DNA from: JBKECO01 sp047974745
Lineage (GTDB): Bacteria; Bacillota; Clostridia; Lachnospirales; Lachnospiraceae
DNA length: 50,677 nucleotides
Reading direction: 5' to 3'
Assembly: GCA_047974745.1 (NCBI GenBank)
Contig: JBKECO010000066.1
Location: 1-50,677, forward strand
Shown: positions 7,484-16,254 of the stretch, piece by piece
How positions within the stretch are numbered: position 1 is the first letter of the stretch
Layout of the letters: every line of letters begins with the position of its first letter
Made by a program: the position numbers and the translations under genes
Notes under the pieces: generated by a model
The model's input: only the letters and a program-made list of their open reading frames with translations
Databases searched by the model: none
What the model was told of the DNA's origin: nothing

Positions 7484-8467
7484 ATGAAGAAGAAAAAATT
7501 ATCTGTTTTGTTACTGGCAGGAATGCTGGCAGTCAGCTCACTTGTTTTGGCAGGATGTGGCGGATCAAGCAGTACAACAACAGACAGCACAACAGACAGC
7601 ACAACAGACAGCACAACAGATACCACAGCAGACAGCAGTACGACTGATACAGCAGCCGAGGAAGCAGCATCAGATTTTGACACCTCGGAGTATATCAGTG
7701 TGATTTCACGAGAAGATGGTTCTGGTACCAGAGGAGCATTCATTGAATTATTTGGCGTTGAAGAAAAAAATGATGCCGGAGAAAAAATCGATAATACAAC
7801 ATTGGAAGCTATTATCTCTAACAGCACGAGTGTCGTTATGACATCTGTGTCTGGTGATGATTACGCAATTGGATATATTTCGTTGGGATCACTGAATGAG
7901 ACAGTAAAGGCAGTTCAGATCGATGGTGCAGATGCGACGGTTGAAAATATCAAGAGTGGCAGCTATACAATTCAGAGACCATTCAATATCGCAACAACTG
8001 GTGAAATATCTGCAGTTGCACAGGACTTTATCAATTATATTCTAAGTGCTGACGGACAGGCTGTTGTTGAAGATAATGGATACATTTCTTCAGTGGATGG
8101 AGCAGCTGCCTTCACATCTGATAATTCGGAGGGCAAAATCGTGATTGCAGGATCTTCATCAGTCACTCCTGTTATGGAAAAACTGGTAGAAGCATATACA
8201 GCAATCAACACGAGTGCTGAGATCGAATTACAGGAAAGTGATTCAACAACTGGTATGACATCTGCGATTGACGGAACCTGCGACATTGGTATGGCTTCCA
8301 GAGAGTTAAAGGATTCTGAACTTGAGAGTGGACTGACAGCAACAGTCATTGCATTAGATGGTATCGCAGTGATCGTCAATAATAATAACCCGATTACTTC
8401 GCTTACAACAGATCAGGTAAAAGAAATCTATGTTGGAGCAATCACAACATGGGATGAAGTTCAGTAA
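7484..8467 (+). CDS. pstS: Phosphate-binding lipoprotein PstS, circularly permuted order
   Basis: This 327-residue surface lipoprotein captures phosphate for PstCAB. The signal peptide ends in the lipobox LAGC (Cys25), followed by a Ser/Thr/Asp-rich linker at 26-66. The order of the binding fold is unusual. The segment SREDGSGTRGAF (75-86), which lies in the second half of ordinary PstS, comes first and runs to about residue 203. The segment IAGSSSVTPVMEKL (221-234), CDIGMASREL and the closing YVGAITTWDEV, which make up the first half of ordinary PstS, come last. Both halves look complete, so this reads as a permutation at the W-D-V/S-R-E-D linker and not as a truncation. It is first in pstSCAB-phoU, behind a Pho box. 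Confidence 0.93.
   Translation: MKKKKLSVLLLAGMLAVSSLVLAGCGGSSSTTTDSTTDSTTDSTTDTTADSSTTDTAAEEAASDFDTSEYISVISREDGSGTRGAFIELFGVEEKNDAGEKIDNTTLEAIISNSTSVVMTSVSGDDYAIGYISLGSLNETVKAVQIDGADATVENIKSGSYTIQRPFNIATTGEISAVAQDFINYILSADGQAVVEDNGYISSVDGAAAFTSDNSEGKIVIAGSSSVTPVMEKLVEAYTAINTSAEIELQESDSTTGMTSAIDGTCDIGMASRELKDSELESGLTATVIALDGIAVIVNNNNPITSLTTDQVKEIYVGAITTWDEVQ
7577..7624 (+). repeat. 12-bp tandem repeat in the PstS linker
   Basis: ACAACAGACAGC occurs three times in a row (7577-7612), followed by the diverged copy ACAACAGATACC. It encodes TTDS-type repeats in the flexible linker after the lipid anchor. The unit is a multiple of three, so changes in copy number would alter linker length without shifting the frame. 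Confidence 0.85.
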
Positions 8468-8491
8468 CACATGTAAAGATAAGGTGAAAAT

Positions 8492-9349
8492 ATGAGACAA
8501 ACAAGAGAAAAAATCATGCAAGCCGTATTTTTTCTTACTGCATGTGTTTCTATTATAGCCGTAGCGCTTATCTGCCTCTTCCTGTTTGCCAATGGTGTAC
8601 CAGCCATTGGCGAAATAGGTGTGGCAGATTTTCTGCTGGGTATGAACTGGAAACCGAGTAATGATCTATATGGCATATTTCCAATGATCCTTGGAAGTAT
8701 TTATGTAACTGCAGGTGCAATTGTAGTTGGCGTTCCGATTGGAATTTTTATGGCACTGTTCATGTCAAACTTCTGTCATCCAAAGCTTCATGGCTTTTTG
8801 AAGCCAATCGTAGATCTACTGGCCGGAATCCCTTCCATTGTTTATGGATTTTTTGGTCTAGTAGTTATGGTTCCACTGGTAAGAGAATACTTTCCGGGAA
8901 ATGGCAGCAGCATTTTAACAGCATCTCTTCTGCTGGGAATCATGATTCTGCCTACGATAATCGGGGTCTCTGAAGCAGCATTACGTGCTGTGCCTGAGCA
9001 GTATTATGAAGGTTCTCTGGCATTGGGCGCCACACATGAACGAAGTGTTTTTTCAGTTGTACTTCCTGCTGCAAAATCAGGTGTGCTCTCAGCAGTCGTT
9101 CTCGGTGTTGGACGAGCGATCGGAGAGACAATGGCTGTTATTATGGTAGCTGGAAATCAGGCCAGAATCCCAACTTCAATTTTCAAGGGTGCCAGAACCT
9201 TGACTGCAAATATCGTTATGGAAATGGGATATGCAACGGATTTGCACAGAGAAGCTCTGATTGCCACAGGTGTTGTACTATTTGTATTTATTCTGATTAT
9301 CAACATCAGCTTTTCCATACTCAAAAATAGAAGTCAGGAGGTATCCTAA
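8492..9349 (+). CDS. pstC: Phosphate ABC transporter permease PstC
   Basis: This 285-residue inner-membrane permease has about six membrane helices, starting with one at residues 11-35. The permease coupling region reads EQYYEGSLALGATHERSVF, the EAA-type loop that docks on PstB, and the helix GIPSIVYGFFGL is typical of PstC. It pairs with PstA to form the channel for phosphate delivered by PstS. It starts with ATG after AAGGTG, 24 bases behind pstS. It overlaps pstA by one base in a TAATG arrangement, which suggests coupled translation. Confidence 0.95.
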   Translation: MRQTREKIMQAVFFLTACVSIIAVALICLFLFANGVPAIGEIGVADFLLGMNWKPSNDLYGIFPMILGSIYVTAGAIVVGVPIGIFMALFMSNFCHPKLHGFLKPIVDLLAGIPSIVYGFFGLVVMVPLVREYFPGNGSSILTASLLLGIMILPTIIGVSEAALRAVPEQYYEGSLALGATHERSVFSVVLPAAKSGVLSAVVLGVGRAIGETMAVIMVAGNQARIPTSIFKGARTLTANIVMEMGYATDLHREALIATGVVLFVFILIINISFSILKNRSQEVS

Positions 9350-10230
9350 TGAATGCAAAGGAGAAGATCAACGGGCTGACGCTAAAGCAGCGCCTGATCG
9401 CATATAAACGGCATCCAATTTCTTTTATTCTCTACCTTCTGGTGACAGTTTCTGCAATCATTACAGTAGGAGTACTGATCTTTATAGTTGCATATATACT
9501 GATAAACGGAATTCCAAATTTGAAACCAAGTCTGTTTGCATGGGAGTATACATCTGACAATGTGTCGATGCTTCCTTCTATTATCAATACAATCTTTCTG
9601 ACGGCACTGACGCTGCTTTTTACGGTTCCCATTGGAATTGGTTCTGCGATCTATCTTGCAGAGTATGCAAAAAAGGATAGTAGATTTGTTAAGGTGATTC
9701 GTCTGATGACAGAAACACTCTCTGGAATTCCATCCATCATCTATGGCCTATTCGGACTTTTGTTTTTTGTAGGGTCGTTGCAATTCGGTTATTCGATTCT
9801 GGCTGGAGCTATGACGCTGGCGATCATGGTGCTGCCTTTGATCATACGAACCACAGAGGAAGCGCTTATGTCTGTATCGGATACTTATAGAGAAGGCAGC
9901 TTTGGACTTGGAGCAGGAAAGCTCCGTACGATCTTTGTAATTGTCCTGCCGGCAGCAATGCCCGGAGTCTTATCCGGTATCATCCTTGCAACTGGCCGAA
10001 TCGTTGGCGAGACTGCCGCACTGATCTATACCTCTGGAACAGTTGCGGATGTGGCTACAAGTGTATTTTCATCAGGAAGATCTTTGGCAGTACACATGTA
10101 TTCCTTGTCAAGAGAAGGACTCAATATCGATGAGGCATATGCAACAGCGGTGGTTCTCTTAATATTTGTATTATTGATGAATGCGATTTCTTCTCGTGTT
10201 GCCAAAAAGCTGGCAGCACCGTCGAAATAG
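9349..10230 (+). CDS. pstA: Phosphate ABC transporter permease PstA
   Basis: This 293-residue membrane protein is the second permease subunit, with about six helices. Like PstC it carries a conserved GIPSIIYGLFGLLFF segment and an EAA loop, SDTYREGSFGLGAGKLRTIF. A short charged cytoplasmic N-terminus precedes the first helix near residue 28. Its start codon overlaps the pstC stop (TAATG), and AGGAGG lies just upstream inside pstC. Its stop is 16 bases before the pstB start. Confidence 0.95.
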   Translation: MNAKEKINGLTLKQRLIAYKRHPISFILYLLVTVSAIITVGVLIFIVAYILINGIPNLKPSLFAWEYTSDNVSMLPSIINTIFLTALTLLFTVPIGIGSAIYLAEYAKKDSRFVKVIRLMTETLSGIPSIIYGLFGLLFFVGSLQFGYSILAGAMTLAIMVLPLIIRTTEEALMSVSDTYREGSFGLGAGKLRTIFVIVLPAAMPGVLSGIILATGRIVGETAALIYTSGTVADVATSVFSSGRSLAVHMYSLSREGLNIDEAYATAVVLLIFVLLMNAISSRVAKKLAAPSK

Positions 10231-10246
10231 TTTGAAAGGGAAAAGT

Positions 10247-10999
10247 ATGAATGATAAATTTACAGTGCGTGGATTAGATCTTTTTTATGGAGATTTTCAG
10301 GCACTAAAAAATATTGATATGGATATAAAGGACAATCGGATCACGGCATTTATTGGACCTTCCGGTTGTGGAAAATCGACGTTTTTAAAGTCTCTGAATC
10401 GTATGAACGACCTGATTGCAGGCTGCAGGATCACAGGAAAAGTGCAGCTGGACGGCAATGACATTTATGGAGATATGGATGTCAATCTTTTGAGAAAAAA
10501 AGTGGGAATGGTATTTCAAAAACCAAATCCATTTCCTATGAGCATATATGATAATATTGCTTACGGACCCCGGACACATGGGATCAGGAGCAAATCAAAA
10601 CTGGATGAAATCGTGGAGCAGTCACTGCGCAATGCTGCGATCTGGGATGAAGTAAAAGACAGACTAAAGAAAAGTGCCCTAGGACTCTCAGGTGGTCAGC
10701 AGCAGAGAATGTGCATCGCCCGTGCACTGGCCGTAGAGCCGGAAGTAATACTAATGGATGAACCGACATCTGCGCTGGATCCGATCTCAACATCTAAGAT
10801 CGAGGATCTTGTGATAGAATTAAAAAAACAGTACACGATCGTTATGGTGACGCACAACATGCAGCAGGCGACCCGTGTATCGGATGAGACCGTTTTTTTC
10901 TTATTGGGAGAAGTGATCGAAGCAGGGGACACTGATAAACTATTTTCAGTGCCGCAGGACAAGAGAACTGAAGATTATATCACCGGAAGATTTGGTTGA
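10247..10999 (+). CDS. pstB: Phosphate ABC transporter ATPase PstB
   Basis: This 250-residue ATPase drives phosphate import through PstCA. Walker A is GPSGCGKST, the ABC signature is LSGGQQQR, Walker B is VILMDEPTSALD, and the switch His lies in VTHNMQQ. The NRMNDLI and NPFPMSIYDNI segments are typical of PstB. The ATG at 10247 is chosen because it has GAAAGGG before it and gives the usual PstB length; upstream in-frame codons run into pstA. The phoU start follows 15 bases after its stop. Confidence 0.97.
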   Translation: MNDKFTVRGLDLFYGDFQALKNIDMDIKDNRITAFIGPSGCGKSTFLKSLNRMNDLIAGCRITGKVQLDGNDIYGDMDVNLLRKKVGMVFQKPNPFPMSIYDNIAYGPRTHGIRSKSKLDEIVEQSLRNAAIWDEVKDRLKKSALGLSGGQQQRMCIARALAVEPEVILMDEPTSALDPISTSKIEDLVIELKKQYTIVMVTHNMQQATRVSDETVFFLLGEVIEAGDTDKLFSVPQDKRTEDYITGRFG

Positions 11000-11014
11000 T
11001 GAAGGAGGATTCAT

Positions 11015-11674
11015 ATGAGAAATCGTTTTGACAGGCAGCTACAGCAGCTTAATATTGAGCTGATCAATATGGGAAATATGATTGAACGAGCGATTGAACT
11101 GGCAGTGACAGCATTTGTAAAGCAGGATGCAGACAAAGCAAAGGAAGCAATCGAGTATGATTCTGAAATCAATGCAATGGAAAGAGATATTGAGACCTTA
11201 TGTTTAAAACTACTGTTAGAACAACAGCCGGTGGCAAAGGATCTGAGAATGATTTCTTCCGCATTAAAAATGATAACAGACATGGAACGAATTGGAGATC
11301 ATGCTTCAGATATCTCATCCATAACACTGGAAATGATCAATATGGATTTTATTATTCAGCCAGAGTATATTCAAAAAATGGCTATCGAGACAACGGATAT
11401 GCTGATTCGCAGCATCAATGCTTATGTAAACAAGGATATCGAACTGGCACAGTGGGTCATTGACCATGATGATGTGGTAGATGAGCTGTTCAATCAAGCA
11501 AAGAGCAGACTGATCAAACTCATCAATGAGAATCAGGATGCAGGTGAGCAGGCAACAGATATGCTTATGGTCGCAAAGTATTTTGAGCGAATTGGAGATC
11601 ATGCGACCAATATAGCTGAGTGGGTCATATTTTCCATAACAGGCGCACATGTTGATGATATTAGCACAAATTAA
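11015..11674 (+). CDS. phoU: Phosphate uptake regulator PhoU
   Basis: This 219-residue cytoplasmic helical protein has two PhoU repeats. Each carries the metal-binding E-x-x-x-D type motif, seen as MERIGDHASDI near residues 90-100 and FERIGDHATNI near 190-200. In this family PhoU links the Pst transporter to the PhoR kinase and restrains both when phosphate is plentiful. It closes the pst operon, with a strong ribosome binding site (GAAGGAGG). A second PhoU-like domain is fused to the cotransporter encoded next. Confidence 0.95.
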   Translation: MRNRFDRQLQQLNIELINMGNMIERAIELAVTAFVKQDADKAKEAIEYDSEINAMERDIETLCLKLLLEQQPVAKDLRMISSALKMITDMERIGDHASDISSITLEMINMDFIIQPEYIQKMAIETTDMLIRSINAYVNKDIELAQWVIDHDDVVDELFNQAKSRLIKLINENQDAGEQATDMLMVAKYFERIGDHATNIAEWVIFSITGAHVDDISTN

Positions 11675-11703
11675 GTAGAAAACAGGTACTCTTCTCATGA
11701 AAT

Positions 11704-11755
11704 TTACATAAACTTTACGTTTTAGTAGATTGTTTGTAATTTCTATACTATAATT
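11704..11755 (+). promoter_or_regulatory. Pho box and -10 element before the Na/Pi cotransporter
   Basis: TTTACA (11704-11709), TAAAC, TTTACG (11715-11720): the same 11-bp repeat layout as before pstS. TATAAT lies at 11750-11755, with no good -35 box 17 bases before it, which is typical of a promoter that needs an activator. The start codon at 11796 is 40 bases further on. It implies that the cotransporter, and perhaps phoP-phoR behind it, belong to the same Pho regulon. Confidence 0.75.
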
Positions 11756-11795
11756 AAAATTGTATGTATATATTCAATCAATGAGGAGAGTACAA

Positions 11796-13565
11796 ATGGA
11801 TATTTTTGGAATTTTGGCCATGATCGGGGGATTAGCTCTATTTTTGTTCGGAATGAACTTTATGGGAGCAGGGCTGGAGAAACTGTCTGGCGGAAGGCTG
11901 GAGAGGATTTTAGAGAAGCTGACTTCAAATCCATTTAAGGCGGTTTTCCTGGGGGCAGGAGTAACAGCTGTCATACAATCATCATCAGCCACGACCGTCA
12001 TGGTGGTCGGATTTGTTAATTCAGGAATTATGAAATTATCTCAGGCAATCGGAATCATAATGGGTGCCAATGTTGGTACAACGATTACAGCCTGGATTTT
12101 GAGTTTAACGGGAATTGAGAGCAGTAATGTACTGGTAAATATGCTCAAACCATCTTCTTTTGCGCCAATACTGGCAATGGTGGGCATTATTATGTACATG
12201 TCTGCAAAGAGCGAGAAGAAGAAAGATGTGGGCGGGATCCTGGTTGGATTTGCTATCCTGATGACAGGAATGGAGATGATGAGTTCATCGGTGGAGCCTC
12301 TGGCGGATTCACCTGAATTTGTCAGTATTCTGACGAAATTTTCAAATCCAATTCTTGGAATCATTGCAGGTGCTTTGCTGACAGCTGTCATTCAGTCTTC
12401 TTCTGCATCAGTAGGTATTCTGCAGGCCTTATCTGTAACAGGTGCCTTTACCTATTCTTCTGTCATTCCAATTATCATGGGACAGAACATTGGAACCTGT
12501 ATCACGGCAATTTTATCTGCGATCGGGGGCAACCGGAACGCAAAAAGAACTGCAGCTGTTCATCTATTTTTCAACCTGCTCGGTACACTGGTATTTATAT
12601 TAATTTATTCTGCACTAAATGCAATGATTCATTTTTCGTTTGCGGATGAGGTGGTCGGAATTGCAGGAATCGCTTTGATCCACACAACATTTAATATTAT
12701 GACGACACTGATGCTGCTTCCTTTTACAAAGGGACTGGAAAAATTGGCGTATTTGGTATTTCCTGTTCTGGACTATGAGCTGGAAGCACAGGACAATACA
12801 TTTCTGGTATTGGATGACAGATTTTTAAATACACCAGGTTATGCGATCGATCAGAGCCAGATGCTGGTAAATCAAATGGGTGAGATCGCAAAGACTTGTT
12901 TTGTAAAGGCGATGGCAGTGCTGAAACAATACTCAGAGTTAGAAGCTGAGGAGGTCATCTCTTTAGAACAAAGAATTGACCTGTACGATGACAAAATAAA
13001 TCGATATCTGACAAAGCTGAGCGGTCAAGGCCTTTCTGTTCAGGAAAGTCAGAATGTTTCTATGCTGATGCATACCATCACGGATTTTGAGCGTATTACG
13101 GATCATGCGATTCATATTGTGGAATCCGCAAAAACGATGGATAAAAAAGGATATTCCTTTTCTCCAAAGGCTCAGGAAGAGATGAATGTCTATGGCAGGG
13201 CAGTGGAAGATATCCTGAACCGAACAGTGGATACTTTTTCTAAGACAGACATGGAAGAAGCCAGAAAAATAGAACCATTAGAGGAATATATCGATTCATT
13301 AAATAAAGAAATCAAAAAGAGACATCTTAAAAGATTAAGAAAAGGACGCTGTTCGATAGATGTCGGTCTTATTTTATCTGATATAGCAACTGATTATGAA
13401 AGAGTGGCAGATCACTGTTCCAACATTGCTGTTTATTTAATGCAGGAAAAAGATGCTGATATTGAAGCACATTCCTATATGAGCAGCCTGAATGGAAGTG
13501 AAAAAGAGGAATTTGCACGACAGGTAGAGGAATACGCAAAGATCTACGCACTGCCTGAACGCTAG
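11796..13565 (+). CDS. Na/Pi cotransporter family protein with C-terminal PhoU-like domain
   Basis: This 589-residue membrane protein is predicted to move phosphate with sodium. The N-terminal half has about nine helices with the duplicated QSSSA signature, VIQSSSATTV with Gln near 61 and VIQSSSASVG with Gln near 200, which marks the NptA/YjbB family. Residues from about 350 to the end form a soluble helical PhoU-like domain (DFERITDHAIHI and DYERVADHCSNI). The ATG at 11796 follows GAGGAG at the right spacing. It lies between phoU and phoP, behind its own Pho box. In relatives the direction of transport can be export; that is not decided here. Confidence 0.92.
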   Translation: MDIFGILAMIGGLALFLFGMNFMGAGLEKLSGGRLERILEKLTSNPFKAVFLGAGVTAVIQSSSATTVMVVGFVNSGIMKLSQAIGIIMGANVGTTITAWILSLTGIESSNVLVNMLKPSSFAPILAMVGIIMYMSAKSEKKKDVGGILVGFAILMTGMEMMSSSVEPLADSPEFVSILTKFSNPILGIIAGALLTAVIQSSSASVGILQALSVTGAFTYSSVIPIIMGQNIGTCITAILSAIGGNRNAKRTAAVHLFFNLLGTLVFILIYSALNAMIHFSFADEVVGIAGIALIHTTFNIMTTLMLLPFTKGLEKLAYLVFPVLDYELEAQDNTFLVLDDRFLNTPGYAIDQSQMLVNQMGEIAKTCFVKAMAVLKQYSELEAEEVISLEQRIDLYDDKINRYLTKLSGQGLSVQESQNVSMLMHTITDFERITDHAIHIVESAKTMDKKGYSFSPKAQEEMNVYGRAVEDILNRTVDTFSKTDMEEARKIEPLEEYIDSLNKEIKKRHLKRLRKGRCSIDVGLILSDIATDYERVADHCSNIAVYLMQEKDADIEAHSYMSSLNGSEKEEFARQVEEYAKIYALPER

Positions 13566-13610
13566 ATTGTGAGTCCTTTTCCCTGACCACCTTGTGGAGT
13601 AGGAGGGCTT

Positions 13611-14285
13611 ATGTCGTATATCTATATCGTTGAGGACGATAAGAATATTCGTGAAATTGAAAGATATGCATTGAAGAATGGTGGCTTCGATGTTGAGGAA
13701 TTTGAAAGTGGAAAGCAGTTGTTTTCTGCTTTAAACAATGAGATCCCCAAATTGATACTCTTAGACATTATGCTTCCGGATGAGGATGGACTTGAAATTC
13801 TGCGACAACTCAGAGCTCAGAAGGAGACGAAGGACGTGCCGATCATAATGGTAACAGCGAAAACGACAGAGATCGACATGGTCAAGGGTCTCGACATGGG
13901 AGCGGATGACTATATTGCCAAACCCTTTGGAGTCATGGAGCTGATATCACGAGTCAAGGCGGTCTTAAGAAGAACTGAAAAGACGGAAGAGATGGATAGT
14001 CTGATCTGTCAGGGAGTATTTCTGGATAATAGAAAGCATGCAGTGACTTCGAATGGTGTGCCCTGTGAACTGACCTATAAGGAATTCGAGCTTTTAAGCT
14101 ATCTTATGGCAAATGAAGGAATTGTTCTTTCCCGAGACAAGATCATGGATCATGTATGGGGATTTGAATATGAAGGCGAAAGCCGCACGGTAGATATGCA
14201 TATTAAAACACTGAGGCAGAAGCTGGGAGAAAACGGGAAAATCATTAAAACGGTAAGAAATGTGGGATATATGGTAGAATCATGA
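13611..14285 (+). CDS. phoP: OmpR/PhoB-family response regulator, likely PhoP
   Basis: This 224-residue two-component regulator has a receiver domain (acid pocket E8-D9-D10, phospho-acceptor Asp52 in LLDIMLPDEDG, Lys in AKPFG). A C-terminal winged helix (about 125-224) contains LTYKEFELLSYL and SRTVDMHIKTLRQKLG. It starts at ATG after AGGAGGG and is followed by the histidine kinase 16 bases later. Neighbours on the upstream side are phosphate transporters with Pho boxes, so it is best read as the phosphate-starvation regulator PhoP/PhoB. The assignment to phosphate rests on context, since the sequence alone only gives the OmpR family. Confidence 0.9.
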   Translation: MSYIYIVEDDKNIREIERYALKNGGFDVEEFESGKQLFSALNNEIPKLILLDIMLPDEDGLEILRQLRAQKETKDVPIIMVTAKTTEIDMVKGLDMGADDYIAKPFGVMELISRVKAVLRRTEKTEEMDSLICQGVFLDNRKHAVTSNGVPCELTYKEFELLSYLMANEGIVLSRDKIMDHVWGFEYEGESRTVDMHIKTLRQKLGENGKIIKTVRNVGYMVES

Positions 14286-14301
14286 AGGAGCAGATAGTCC
14301 T

Positions 14302-15603
14302 ATGAAAAAGAAAATCAATATCCGATTTATGATCATCTCAGCGGCTGCAATTATTATTACAGCCGCTGCTTCTTTGTTTCTTTTTTACCAGATCCTGACG
14401 CAGCAGATTTTTAATGATCTGAAAGGATATGCAGATCTTTTGGAATACGTAGATGATTATGAGACACAGATCGGAAATACACAGGTCCGTGTCACAATCA
14501 TTGCTCCAGATGGAACGATTCTTTTTGATAACATGGCAGACCCTGAGACGATGGAAAATCATAGTGACAGACCGGAAGTGATGGATGCCGCAGCAAATGG
14601 CGAAGGCTCAGCTGTCCGCTATTCATCGACTCTGTCCGAGCATACGTTTTATTATGCCATGATACTAGATGACGGGAATATTTTACGTGTGTCTAAGATG
14701 ACAGACAGCATGGTATCCATCATGCAGAACAGTATATTGATTATTTTTATCATGTCGATCGTTATCTTCCTTCTCTCCTGGATCATATCCAAGATACTGA
14801 CGGAAAAAATGGTAGGACCAATCGAACGAATGGCAGAAAATCTGTTGATCATAGACGAAAAGGATGTATATGATGAGATCAGGCCTTACATCAATACCAT
14901 AAAAGAGCAGCATATCGATATATTGAACCACGCAAAGATCCGGCAGGAGTTCACGGCAAATGTCTCACATGAATTAAAAACTCCGTTGACATCGATTTCA
15001 GGTTATGCAGAATTGATTGAAAACGGCATGGTTGATGCAGATGATACAAAGCGGTTTGCACATCAGATTCAGAAAAATGCAAAGAGACTGCTGAGCTTGA
15101 TCAATGATATCATAAAACTGTCTGAGCTGGATGACCGTGAATATGAGGTACCTTTTGAACCGGTAGATATTTATGAAATTGCAGAAAACTGCATATCTAT
15201 GTTAGAATTCAATGCACAACGACATGATATTACCCTGATGCTAAAGGGGCTTCATAAAAATATAAATGGAAACAGAGAGTTGCTGGATGAGCTTTTGTTC
15301 AATCTATGCAGCAATGCCATTCGCTATAACAAGCCCGGTGGAAAAGTCATGGTCAGTGTTGTAGAAGAAAATGGTGCTGTCGTTCTGACGGTAGAGGATA
15401 CTGGCATAGGTATTTCAAAAGAAAACCAGGAACGTGTATTCGAGCGATTTTACCGTGTGGATAAGAGCCGCTCGAAGCTCACCGGTGGAACGGGACTTGG
15501 ACTGGCTATCGTCAAGCATATCGCAGCGCAGCATGATGCATCGATTACGTTGGATAGTGGGCTGGATCAGGGAACCAGGATAAGAGTACATTTTTTCAGA
15601 TAG
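14302..15603 (+). CDS. phoR: Sensor histidine kinase, likely PhoR
   Basis: This 433-residue membrane kinase is the partner of the response regulator just upstream. TM1 lies near residues 9-30 and TM2 near 143-162, enclosing an extracellular sensor of about 110 residues. Then come a short HAMP-like linker, the dimerisation domain with phospho-acceptor His223 in VSHELKTPL, and an ATPase domain with N-box NLCSNAIRYN, G1 box VEDTGIGIS and GGTGLGLAIV. There is no obvious PAS domain, so it resembles the shorter clostridial PhoR-type kinases. The gene ends 40 bases before mntP. Confidence 0.9.
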   Translation: MKKKINIRFMIISAAAIIITAAASLFLFYQILTQQIFNDLKGYADLLEYVDDYETQIGNTQVRVTIIAPDGTILFDNMADPETMENHSDRPEVMDAAANGEGSAVRYSSTLSEHTFYYAMILDDGNILRVSKMTDSMVSIMQNSILIIFIMSIVIFLLSWIISKILTEKMVGPIERMAENLLIIDEKDVYDEIRPYINTIKEQHIDILNHAKIRQEFTANVSHELKTPLTSISGYAELIENGMVDADDTKRFAHQIQKNAKRLLSLINDIIKLSELDDREYEVPFEPVDIYEIAENCISMLEFNAQRHDITLMLKGLHKNINGNRELLDELLFNLCSNAIRYNKPGGKVMVSVVEENGAVVLTVEDTGIGISKENQERVFERFYRVDKSRSKLTGGTGLGLAIVKHIAAQHDASITLDSGLDQGTRIRVHFFR

Positions 15604-15643
15604 ATTTATTAAAAAATATGATACAATTACTTTGGAGGAGATC

Positions 15644-16228
15644 ATGTTTATATTAACACAATTGTTTTTTATCGGTTTCGGTCTGTCTATGGACGCATTT
15701 GCTGTAGCTATCTGCAAGGGATTGTCCATGAAGAAAATCAGAATTACAGACACCTTGATCATTGCAGCAGTTTTCGGTGCATTTCAGGCCGTCATGCCGT
15801 GGATCGGTTGGATGTTAGGCAATCAGTTCTCCGTTTATATGAAGTCGATCGATCACTGGATCGCCTTTTTTCTGCTGCTTTTGATCGGTGGTAAAATGAT
15901 CTTTGAAGCGGTCAGAAGAGATCCGAACGAGGCCTGTAAGGTGGTTCGGATCAATGTGAAGGAACTTTTTGTACTTGGAGTGGCTACAAGTATTGATGCG
16001 CTTGCTGTTGGTCTTACATTTGCATTTCTTGAGATACCCATACTACAGGCGATGCTCGTAATTGGAGTCACTACCTTTGTGATTTCAATACTTGGGGTCT
16101 ATATTGGAAATCATTTTGGCAATCGCTTTGAGAAAAGGGCGGAGATTGCAGGCGGTGGGATTTTAATTTTGATCGGACTAAAGATTCTTCTGGAGCACAC
16201 AGGGTTCCTGTCGATGATCTTTACCTGA
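15644..16228 (+). CDS. mntP: Manganese efflux pump MntP
   Basis: This 194-residue inner-membrane exporter of Mn(II) has six predicted helices. The two repeats carry the family's conserved acidic motifs, GLSMDAFAVAICKG near the N-terminus and TSIDALAVGLTFAF in the second half, whose Asp residues are needed for transport in the family. The ATG at 15644 sits behind TGGAGGAG; an upstream TTG in frame lies before that site. In many bacteria mntP follows a yybP-ykoY manganese riboswitch. The gap here is only 40 bases, so none fits. Confidence 0.93.
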   Translation: MFILTQLFFIGFGLSMDAFAVAICKGLSMKKIRITDTLIIAAVFGAFQAVMPWIGWMLGNQFSVYMKSIDHWIAFFLLLLIGGKMIFEAVRRDPNEACKVVRINVKELFVLGVATSIDALAVGLTFAFLEIPILQAMLVIGVTTFVISILGVYIGNHFGNRFEKRAEIAGGGILILIGLKILLEHTGFLSMIFT

Positions 16229-16254
16229 ACAAATGTAAATAAGGGAGGGAAACT

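Noticed and set aside
7577..7624. CRISPR-like or regulatory tandem repeat
   Set aside because: The 12-bp units have no spacers and simply encode the Ser/Thr/Asp linker of PstS.
15604..15643. Manganese (yybP-ykoY) riboswitch before mntP
   Set aside because: The gap is only 40 bases and shows no matching structure.
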